From assembly GCA_964518335.1 (NCBI GenBank), contig CAZFDT010000024.1, positions 4,855 to 68,854 on the forward strand: a DNA stretch of 64,000 bases, given 5' to 3'. Both the position numbers and the translations under genes were made by a program. The DNA comes from CAZFDT01 sp964518335. Its GTDB lineage: Bacteria > Planctomycetota > Phycisphaerae > Phycisphaerales > Phycisphaeraceae. The notes under the pieces were generated by a model. That model searched no databases and was not told the origin of the DNA. It saw only the letters and a list, made by a program, of their open reading frames with translations. Positions 1-6,602 of the stretch are shown piece by piece; position 1 is the stretch's first letter; every line of letters begins with the position of its first letter.

Positions 1-89
1 AAAGGGCCACGAAAAGGGCCCCGATGCTGCCCGGAAGGGTCGCGAAACTGGCCCGCAGAAGCCGTGGCCGCGGATGAACTCATCTTCAT
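1..89 (-). CDS. Possible 5' end of a gene leaving the left edge
   Basis: An ATG at 89 (minus strand) is preceded by AAAGGGGTG, a plausible ribosome binding site. The frame stays open to the window edge. Only about 29 codons are visible, rich in Ser, Ala and Gly. A neighbouring frame without a start codon would read a hydrophobic stretch (ATLPGSIGALFVAL), which looks more like a membrane protein. The true frame is therefore uncertain. No function can be assigned. Confidence 0.25.
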   Translation of the reverse strand, partial: MKMSSSAATASAGQFRDPSGQHRGPFRGP

Positions 90-206
90 CACCCCTTTAG
101 CGGTCGTTCATTTGCGGCCTCTACCGTAAGCAGCGTGGTCGTTGGAGATGGCTGGTCCGAACTCCAAACGACCGGGCGACAGTCGGACCGCGAGAAAGGA
201 AATGTC

Positions 207-386
207 ATGCTGTATTGGGCACTGGTCTTCTTCGTCGTGGCGATCATCGCGGCTATTTTCGGGTTCGGCGGCGTCGCCGGCGCGGCCGTGTCGATCGCGC
301 AGGTGCTGTTCTTCCTGTTCCTGGTGTTGTTCGTGATCTCACTCATCCTCGGTTTGGTGCGCGGCCGGCCCCCGCGGGCGCTGTGA
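207..386 (+). CDS. DUF1328 (UPF0391) small membrane protein
   Basis: This 59-residue protein is almost entirely hydrophobic. It has two membrane segments (about residues 2-24 and 30-50) separated by a Gly/Ala turn (FGFGGVAGAA) and ends in a short Arg-rich tail. Size, the LYWALVFFVVA start and the GGVAGAA turn fit the DUF1328/YtjA family of inner-membrane proteins, whose function is poorly defined and is often linked to stress. The ATG at 207 was chosen because AGAAAGGAA lies just upstream and the family begins here. The next gene follows after 61 bp on the same strand and is also a small envelope protein. Confidence 0.85.
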   Translation: MLYWALVFFVVAIIAAIFGFGGVAGAAVSIAQVLFFLFLVLFVISLILGLVRGRPPRAL

Positions 387-447
387 CCCACACCGACAGA
401 TGACGAGTCACCCCATACACCCACGTGAGCAAACGAAAGGAAGCCTC

Positions 448-666
448 ATGGATACCCGTAAGCATTGGCTCTGGACCTTCATGGGCGTCGCGGCGCTGAC
501 CCTTGGCGGCGCGGGCCTTACCGGCTGCGACGGCGACGCCGAGGACGCCGGCGAAGACGTCGGGCGTCAGCTCGACAAGGCCGGCGACAAGATCAAGGAC
601 GCCGCCGACGACGTCGGTGACGAGATCGAGGACGTCGGCGACAAGATCGAGGACAAGCTCGATTGA
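448..666 (+). CDS. Small acidic lipoprotein with amphipathic repeat
   Basis: This 72-residue protein has an N-terminal signal segment ending in the lipobox LTGC (Cys about residue 27), so it should be a lipid-anchored envelope protein. The mature part is strongly acidic and quasi-repetitive: units such as DKAGDKIKDAADDVGDE and DVGDKIEDKLD would form an amphipathic helix. It resembles small entericidin-like or stress-induced lipoproteins in layout, but I cannot name a family. The start at 448 is supported by GAAAGGAAG. It lies in a run of small same-strand envelope genes and is followed by a strong GC hairpin. Confidence 0.75.
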   Translation: MDTRKHWLWTFMGVAALTLGGAGLTGCDGDAEDAGEDVGRQLDKAGDKIKDAADDVGDEIEDVGDKIEDKLD

Positions 667-690
667 CACAACCCCTTGATGGGTGATGGG

Positions 691-726
691 CCCCGCTCCC
701 GCGATCCGTGACGTGCGGGAGCGGGG
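691..726 (+). terminator. 12-bp GC hairpin after the small lipoprotein gene
   Basis: CCCCGCTCCCGC at 691-702 pairs perfectly with GCGGGAGCGGGG at 715-726 around a 12-nt loop. It lies 25 bp after the lipoprotein stop. There is no U-tract, so it may be a Rho-type or processing hairpin rather than a classical intrinsic terminator. Confidence 0.55.
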
Positions 727-756
727 CGACCCAGGGGCGCGAATCAGGAGACAGTC

Positions 757-1008
757 ATGACCACGCGTGATGTGATGAAGCACGTACGAACGGTGGAGGG
801 GCGCATGGCGGCGCAGTTGTCCAAGGGCAAGCCGAAGGGCAAGCCGGAGGGCAAAGCCGAAACCCCGGCCCAGCCCCGCCGATCGCACCGCAAGGCCGCC
901 GACGCCACCGACGAGCGCGAGCGGCTGGCCCATGACGCCGACGAGCGCACCGACCGTGCAGGTCCGTGCCTGCGTGAGGGCGGGCCCAAACCTTCGGAGG
1001 TGTGTTAG
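757..1008 (+). CDS. Small basic protein of unknown function
   Basis: An 83-residue, highly charged protein. Residues 1-20 could form a helix (MTTRDVMKHVRTVEGRMAAQ). Then comes a Lys/Gly/Pro repeat (KGKPKGKPEGKAE) and an Arg/Asp/Glu-rich tail with a single late Cys pair. A good CAGGAG lies 7 bp before the ATG. The Lys-rich segment could bind nucleic acid, but that is inference. No family was recognised. It sits between the lipoprotein and a clear terminator. Confidence 0.5.
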   Translation: MTTRDVMKHVRTVEGRMAAQLSKGKPKGKPEGKAETPAQPRRSHRKAADATDERERLAHDADERTDRAGPCLREGGPKPSEVC

Positions 1009-1143
1009 CGCACGCCGTCCGACCCGCCGCCGGCGGACCGGTCCAAGCGCCCAGGACGACAGGCGCCGTCGGCGGCTTCTTCCTCGAGGCGGTCGGGACC
1101 CAGAATCGTGCCCGACCTGGCGCCCTGCCCGCCTCAGCCACAA

Positions 1144-1178
1144 GGCCCACGCTTGTCCCCCGAGCGTGGGCCTCTTTA
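1144..1178 (+). terminator. Intrinsic terminator
   Basis: GGCCCACGCT at 1144-1153 pairs with AGCGTGGGCC at 1163-1172 and is followed by TCTTT. It separates the small-protein cluster from the bactofilin genes. The 273-bp gap around it contains nothing else convincing. Confidence 0.8.
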
Positions 1179-1281
1179 CGCGCCCGCACTCCGTGACGCC
1201 GGCCCCACCCTCGCTTACACTCCTCCAACGCGCCCGACGTGCGGCGCAGCATCCACCACCCCTGTTTCAAGGAGTCTCACC

Positions 1282-1695
1282 ATGGCAGACCTCGAAGGCG
1301 GCGAACTCACCATCATCGGCGCCGACACCCACATCGAAGGCAAGATGCGCTTTCAGAAAGGCGCCAAGGTCAACGGCAAGTTCGACGGCGAAATCACCGG
1401 CCCCGGCGAGCTGCGCGTCGCCAACAACGCCATGTGCAAGGCCAACGTCGAGGCCGGCTCCGTCAGCGTGGACGGCACGATCGAAGGCAACATCAGCGCC
1501 AAGGACCGCGTCGCCCTCAACAACGGCGGCCGCGTCAAGGGCGACATCGTCGCCGCCAAAATGGTCATGGCCGAAGGCGCCGCCCTCTACGGCCAGGTTG
1601 CCGTCGGCCCCGACGCCGCCCAGCAGCGCGGCATGACCACCGGCGCCGGCCCCGCGCCCACCACGCCCGGCGCGCCCCAGCCTCCGAAGAAGTGA
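1282..1695 (+). CDS. Bactofilin (polymer-forming cytoskeletal protein)
   Basis: This 137-residue protein shows the bactofilin pattern of short beta-helical repeats. Examples are the ELTIIGADTHIEGKM opening, G(K/E)-F-D-G-E-I-T-G turns, and repeated V-D-G-T-I-E-G-N-I / V-K-G-D-I units, covering about residues 8-115. A Gly/Pro/Thr-rich tail follows. Bactofilins polymerise without nucleotide into membrane-associated filaments that organise cell shape and wall synthesis. The start at 1282 has AAGGAG upstream. It is followed on the same strand, 92 bp later, by a second polymer-forming protein, so the two are probably co-transcribed and may co-polymerise. Confidence 0.9.
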   Translation: MADLEGGELTIIGADTHIEGKMRFQKGAKVNGKFDGEITGPGELRVANNAMCKANVEAGSVSVDGTIEGNISAKDRVALNNGGRVKGDIVAAKMVMAEGAALYGQVAVGPDAAQQRGMTTGAGPAPTTPGAPQPPKK

Positions 1696-1787
1696 TCACG
1701 ATCGTCCGGCAACGCCCCACGCCGCCGCGACCCCGTCGCGCGCGACGCGCGTTGCACGAGCGCCCGCGTTCGCCTCACCGGAGCACC

Positions 1788-2237
1788 ATGGCGCGATACA
1801 CCGGCCCACGCACGGTCCAGTGTTACCACTGCCGGCATCGTTTCGATGTCGGCGGTCGCGCCCAGTCCACCTCCTGCCCAGGCTGCTACAAACCCGTCAT
1901 CGTCAACGACATCGTCGTCGAGACTCTCAAGCTCGTCACCGAAGTCCGCACCTGCGGCCACATCCACGTCAAAAAGAAAGGCCGCATCGGCGCCAAGCTC
2001 GTCGAAGCACACGCCGGCATCACCAACGAAGGAACCATCGACGCCAAGGAAGTCCGCGCCGGCCTCCGCCTCACCCTCGGCCCCAAGTCCCACTACAAAG
2101 CCGACACCGTCACCACCGCCCTCTCCCTCGTCATCGAAGAAGGAGCCATCATCTCCCCCTCCCTCTTCGACGTGCCCAACGACGCCCTGGGCCTGTCCAC
2201 CCTCCCCACCGAAGGCACCGCCCTGCCGTCGGGATGA
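1788..2237 (+). CDS. Zinc-ribbon bactofilin-like protein
   Basis: A 149-residue protein. Residues 11-36 carry two CxxC knuckles (CYHC and CPGC) typical of a zinc ribbon. After these comes a beta-repeat region (V-I-V-N-D-I-V-V-E, G-H-I-H-V-K-K-K-G-R-I-G-A-K-L-V, G-T-I-D-A-K-E-V) like a short bactofilin domain. The combination of an N-terminal zinc ribbon with a polymer-forming domain is, as I recall, common in planctomycetes. The start at 1788 was picked because the zinc ribbon begins immediately after it and CGGAG is upstream. It is probably in an operon with the classical bactofilin and may act as an adaptor or capping subunit (inference). Confidence 0.8.
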   Translation: MARYTGPRTVQCYHCRHRFDVGGRAQSTSCPGCYKPVIVNDIVVETLKLVTEVRTCGHIHVKKKGRIGAKLVEAHAGITNEGTIDAKEVRAGLRLTLGPKSHYKADTVTTALSLVIEEGAIISPSLFDVPNDALGLSTLPTEGTALPSG

Positions 2238-2325
2238 TGACGCAGCGCGCGGCGCCATGGCCGTGGCGCTTCGTGCTGAGCTCGGGTTTTTGCGGGACTT
2301 GCCGCGAGTGCTTGACCCGAGATTG

Positions 2326-5300
2326 TCACCGCCGGGCTGGGGTGGGGATGCGGTAGATCAGGGCGTAAAGAACAGGGATGACGATCAGGGTGAGCACCGT
2401 GGCGAAGGTCAGGCCGACCATGATGGTGACGGCCATGGCGGCGAAGAAGACGTCGGGCAGGAGGGGGATCATGCCCAGGACGGTGGTGAGGGCGGCCATG
2501 GAGACGGGTCGAACGCGGCTGACGCCGGACTCGACGAGGGCGAGGTAGGCGTCTTTGCCCGTGCCGATCTGGAGCTTGATTTCATCGATGAGGACGATGG
2601 CGTTCTTGATCTGCATGCCGGCGAGACTGAGGAATCCCAGCAAGGCCATGAAGCCGAAGGGCTGGTCGAACATGAGCAGGCCGGTGGTGACGCCGATGAC
2701 GGCCAAGGGCACGGTGAGGAAAATGATCAGGGGCTGGCGGAGGGAATTGAAGAGACCGATGACGATGAGGACCATGAGGATGAGGATGGGCGGGATTTTG
2801 GCCATGAGTCCGGCCTGGGCCTTGCCGGAGTCCTCGTATTCGCCGCCCCATTCGAGGCTGTAGCCCGCGGGAATGGGGATGGCCTCGACCAGAGGGCGCA
2901 GTTCATCGAGGGCTTGCACTGCCGTGATACCGGCGATGGGGTCGCACTTGACGGTGATGGTCGGCAGGCGATAGCGGCGCTGCACCTGCTGGTCTTCCGA
3001 AACGGTGGCCACGTCGCGCACGACCTGGCGCAGCGGCACGGCGCGGCCGGCGACGGGGCTGTAGATCGGTGCGTCGATGAGATTGGCGACGTCGCGGCTT
3101 TCGGCCAGCGGGGCGCGGGCGATGATGGGCAAGAGATCATCGGCCTCGCGGTACACGCCCACCTGCATGCCGCCGAAGGCGTAGCTCGTGGCCGCGGCGA
3201 CCTGGGCGCGGGTGACGCCGGCGTTGCGCGCGGCGGTGTCGGCGACGATCGGCCGGGCCACCGGCACGCGGTCGCGCCAGTCATCGACGACATCCCGCAG
3301 GTACGGCTGAGCGCGCATCAGCTGCCGCGCCTGCTGCGACAGGTCGCGCAGCACGTCGGCGTCGGGCCCACGGAAGCGCGCGTGGATCTTCTGCGCCTCG
3401 CCGGGCCCGAGCACGAACTTGCGGCCGAAGACCTGCGCATCGAGCACGTGGTCGCGGGCATAGGTCTCGACCTGCTCGATGAGGTCGTCCATTTTGGCCA
3501 CGTCATCCACGTCCACCAGGAGCAGGGCGTAGCCGGCGTTGGGATTCTCCGGCGTGTACGTGAGGATGAAGCGCAGGGCGCCGCGGCCGACGAAGGTGCT
3601 CACACCGGCGACGCCGTCATAGTCACTGATGGCGTTTTCGAGCGCGGCGACGGCGGCGGAGGTGGCGTCGATGTGCGAGCCCTGGGGGAACCAGCAGTGG
3701 ACCATGAACTGCGGCCGGGTGGACTCGGGGAAGAAGCTCTTGTCGACGCGGCCGAAGCCGACAATCGCCAGCACCAGCATCACGGCGAGGATGATGATGG
3801 TGGTCCACCGCCAGCGGAGTGAGGCTTCGAGGAACGCGCGGTAGCCGCGGAAGAGCAGCCCGCCGTACGGGTCGGGAGCCGCTTCGCCCGCTGCAGTGGG
3901 CTTGACCTTCAGCGTCATCACGCCCAGCAGCGGCGTGACGGTGATCGCCAGCACCCAACTGGCCAGCAGCGAGTAGAGGATGACCTGGTAGAGCGAGCGG
4001 CAGAACTCGCCGGTGGAGTCCTGCGACGCCCCGATCGCCGCGAAAGCCAGAATGGCGACGATCGTCGCGCCCATCAGAGGCCAGATCGTCTGCTTGACGA
4101 TGTCGGCGGCGGCCTTGGTGGGCGACTCGCCCTTCTGCATGCCGACGAGGACGCCCTCGACCACGACGATGGCGTTGTCCACGAGCATGCCCAGGGCGAT
4201 GATGAGCGCGCCGAGGCTGATGCGCTCGAGCATGACGCCGTTCATCAGCATGACGATGAATGTGACGGTGACAGTCTGCAGGAGGATGAAGCCGATGAGC
4301 AGTCCGCTGCGCAGGCCCATGGCGAGCATGAGGACGCCGACGACGATGGCGATGGCCTCGATGAGGCTGACGACGAAGCCGTTAATGGAGGTGGTGACGC
4401 TTTCGGACTGGTGGGAGATGACGCCGACCTCGATGCCGATGGGCGTGTCGGCGACGAGCTGACGCAGCCGGTTATCCACGGACTGGCCCATGGTGACGAC
4501 GTTGCCACCGATCTTGGTGGAGATGCCCAGCCCGATCGCCGGGCGGCCGTTGTAGCGCATGATCGTCTGCGGCGGGTCGGCGTAGCCGCGGGTGATGGTG
4601 GCGATGTCGCGCAGGTACAGCTTGGGCTGGCTGGCGTCGCCGGTGAGCACGAGTGTGTTGCCGATGTCCTCGATGGTGCGGATACCACCGGTCGGATCGA
4701 TGCGCACGTACTGCGTATCGACGGTGACGTTGCCGGCGTTGACCACCAGGTTCTGCCCCGACAGGGCCGAGAACACCTGCTCGGGCGACAGGCCAAGCTG
4801 CGTCAGCCGCGCCCGCGACAGCTCGACGTACACCACCTCGGGCAACTCGCCCCAGAAGCTGATCTTGGCCACGTCGGTGCACAGCAGCAGTTCGCGGCGA
4901 AGCATGTCCGCGTGCTGCTTGAGGTCGGCATAGGTGAACCCGTCGCCGTACACCGCGTAGAACACGCCGTACACGTCGCCGTAATCGTCGTTGACCAGCG
5001 GCTCCGACGCGCCCGGGGGCAGTTGGCCCCGCGCATCATTGACCTTGCGCCGCAATTCGTCCCACACCTGCGGCAGCGAGGCGCGGTCGTACTTGTCCTC
5101 CATCTCCACGAGGATGATCGATCGCCCCGGCAGGCTCGTGCTGGTGATCTCCTTGAGTTGACCCATCTGCTGGATGGCTGTCTCCAGCACGTCGGTGACT
5201 TCCTCGGCCACCTCTGCCGCCGACGCACCGGGATAGTCGGTGACGACCTGCGCGTTTTTCACCGTGAACTCGGGGTCCTCCAGGCGCCCCAGCTTCGTGT

Positions 5301-5385
5301 AGGCGTACAGCCCGCCCAGCACGCTCATCACGGTGAGCACCAGCGTGAACGTCTTGGCCCGTATCGCGGCTTCGGCGATGTTCAT
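2326..5385 (-). CDS. RND-family efflux transporter, inner-membrane permease
   Basis: A 1,019-residue AcrB/HAE1-like pump subunit. It has an N-terminal cytoplasmic start and TM1 (about residues 9-29), a first periplasmic lobe, a block of TM segments (about 330-540) and a second lobe. The final TM block (about 850-1010) contains the family signatures (LGMLVDNAIVVVEG and LAGMQIKNAIVLIDE). RND pumps use the proton gradient to export drugs, lipophiles or cell-envelope products in a tripartite complex. The ATG overlaps the stop of the upstream fusion-protein gene by 4 bp, so translation is coupled. No outer-membrane factor gene is next to it. The substrate cannot be told from sequence. Confidence 0.93.
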   Translation of the reverse strand: MNIAEAAIRAKTFTLVLTVMSVLGGLYAYTKLGRLEDPEFTVKNAQVVTDYPGASAAEVAEEVTDVLETAIQQMGQLKEITSTSLPGRSIILVEMEDKYDRASLPQVWDELRRKVNDARGQLPPGASEPLVNDDYGDVYGVFYAVYGDGFTYADLKQHADMLRRELLLCTDVAKISFWGELPEVVYVELSRARLTQLGLSPEQVFSALSGQNLVVNAGNVTVDTQYVRIDPTGGIRTIEDIGNTLVLTGDASQPKLYLRDIATITRGYADPPQTIMRYNGRPAIGLGISTKIGGNVVTMGQSVDNRLRQLVADTPIGIEVGVISHQSESVTTSINGFVVSLIEAIAIVVGVLMLAMGLRSGLLIGFILLQTVTVTFIVMLMNGVMLERISLGALIIALGMLVDNAIVVVEGVLVGMQKGESPTKAAADIVKQTIWPLMGATIVAILAFAAIGASQDSTGEFCRSLYQVILYSLLASWVLAITVTPLLGVMTLKVKPTAAGEAAPDPYGGLLFRGYRAFLEASLRWRWTTIIILAVMLVLAIVGFGRVDKSFFPESTRPQFMVHCWFPQGSHIDATSAAVAALENAISDYDGVAGVSTFVGRGALRFILTYTPENPNAGYALLLVDVDDVAKMDDLIEQVETYARDHVLDAQVFGRKFVLGPGEAQKIHARFRGPDADVLRDLSQQARQLMRAQPYLRDVVDDWRDRVPVARPIVADTAARNAGVTRAQVAAATSYAFGGMQVGVYREADDLLPIIARAPLAESRDVANLIDAPIYSPVAGRAVPLRQVVRDVATVSEDQQVQRRYRLPTITVKCDPIAGITAVQALDELRPLVEAIPIPAGYSLEWGGEYEDSGKAQAGLMAKIPPILILMVLIVIGLFNSLRQPLIIFLTVPLAVIGVTTGLLMFDQPFGFMALLGFLSLAGMQIKNAIVLIDEIKLQIGTGKDAYLALVESGVSRVRPVSMAALTTVLGMIPLLPDVFFAAMAVTIMVGLTFATVLTLIVIPVLYALIYRIPTPARR

Positions 5386-6539
5386 GGCGCGGCCGCCTCC
5401 CCACCGAGGCGGGCCTCGGCCTTGGGCACGTACAGCCGTACCTGCTGGCCTTCCGACAACAGATGCACCCCCGCGGTGGCGATGCGGTCACCCGCCGCAA
5501 GCCCCTGCTTGACCACCACCAGATTGCCGGTCATCGGCCCCACGGTCACATCGACGCGGTGGGCGGCGAACAGCCCGCCCTCGCCACCCGACAGCCGCCA
5601 CACGTGGTACTGCCCGTGCCCGTCGATGGCCGCGGCGCTGAGCGGGATGGCAAAGCCCGCGTCCGGGTCGTCGGCCGCTGCCGCCGGTAGCAGGTACTCC
5701 AGGATGCTCGCCGTCATGCCCGGCAGGATCGTCGCATCCTCGGGCGCGGGCATCTCGAACGTCGCCAGGTACGACTGCGTGACCGGATCGGCCTCGGTCG
5801 TGATCTCACGCAGTGTCACGTCGAACTCCTGCCCCGGCAGAAAGTCAAACACCGCCACGAACCGGAACCGCTCGCTTTCCCGGCCACGCTGGGCCACAAT
5901 GACACGCTGCTCCGGCACGCCCACCTCGATCGTCACGCCCGTCACGTCCTGCAGGCTCACGATGTCCTGCTTGGCCTGCACGTTCTGGAAGTTGTCCACC
6001 AGCGTGTTGGCGATCGTGCCGTCGAACGGCGCCAGCATCCGCGTGTCGTCCAGCGCCTTGCGGGCGATCTCGACGTCGGCGCGGGCGACGTCGTTGGCCG
6101 CCTTGGCGTCGGAGACCTCGCGTTGCGTGGCGGCGCCGACCGCCAGCAGCTTCTCCAGCTTCTCCAGGTCCGACGCGGCCTTGGTGAGCTGCGCCTGCTT
6201 GGCGTCCAGCGCATTCTGGTAGTCGCGCGGGTCCAGCCGCGCCAACAGGTCGCCGCGCTTGACCTGCTGCCCGTTGCGCACCGGCAGCTCGATGATCTGC
6301 CCGTTGACCTGAAACGCCAGCGTCACCTGCTCGGTGGCGCGCACCCGGCCGGGGTATTGCCGGCCCGTCGTCACCTGGCCCAGGTCGATCACCATCGACT
6401 TGACCGGGCGAATCGGCGGCGGAGGCGCCGCCGCCTCGGTCTGCCAATCGAACATCGCCACCGACACTACCGCCGCCACCATGAGCACGCCACCGATGAC
6501 GGCGCCTCCGATGCGACCCGCACGTGTTCCCAATGCCAT
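5382..6539 (-). CDS. RND efflux periplasmic adaptor (HlyD/MFP family)
   Basis: A 385-residue membrane-fusion protein. It has an N-terminal membrane anchor (about residues 11-31), the first half of a lipoyl-like domain (TGRQYPGRVRATEQVTLAFQ) and an alpha-hairpin coiled coil (about 105-165, LDAKQAQLTKAASDLEKLEK). The second lipoyl half (LAPFDGTIANTLVDN) and a beta-barrel/membrane-proximal region follow. It links the permease encoded just downstream to an outer-membrane channel. It is the first gene of a two-gene operon that ends at 2326. No local regulator gene is visible. Confidence 0.92.
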   Translation of the reverse strand: MALGTRAGRIGGAVIGGVLMVAAVVSVAMFDWQTEAAAPPPPIRPVKSMVIDLGQVTTGRQYPGRVRATEQVTLAFQVNGQIIELPVRNGQQVKRGDLLARLDPRDYQNALDAKQAQLTKAASDLEKLEKLLAVGAATQREVSDAKAANDVARADVEIARKALDDTRMLAPFDGTIANTLVDNFQNVQAKQDIVSLQDVTGVTIEVGVPEQRVIVAQRGRESERFRFVAVFDFLPGQEFDVTLREITTEADPVTQSYLATFEMPAPEDATILPGMTASILEYLLPAAAADDPDAGFAIPLSAAAIDGHGQYHVWRLSGGEGGLFAAHRVDVTVGPMTGNLVVVKQGLAAGDRIATAGVHLLSEGQQVRLYVPKAEARLGGEAAAP

Positions 6540-6602
6540 GTGCCAGACTCCCGTGAGGTGACGACGCCATGATACCAGCCAGCCGGAGGCGACGGATTGG
6601 TG

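Noticed and set aside
1846..3822. A very long plus-strand open frame opposite the RND pump gene
   Set aside because: It is low-complexity (Asp, Gly, His-rich) and fully antisense to a clear RND transporter; a shadow of GC-rich codon use.
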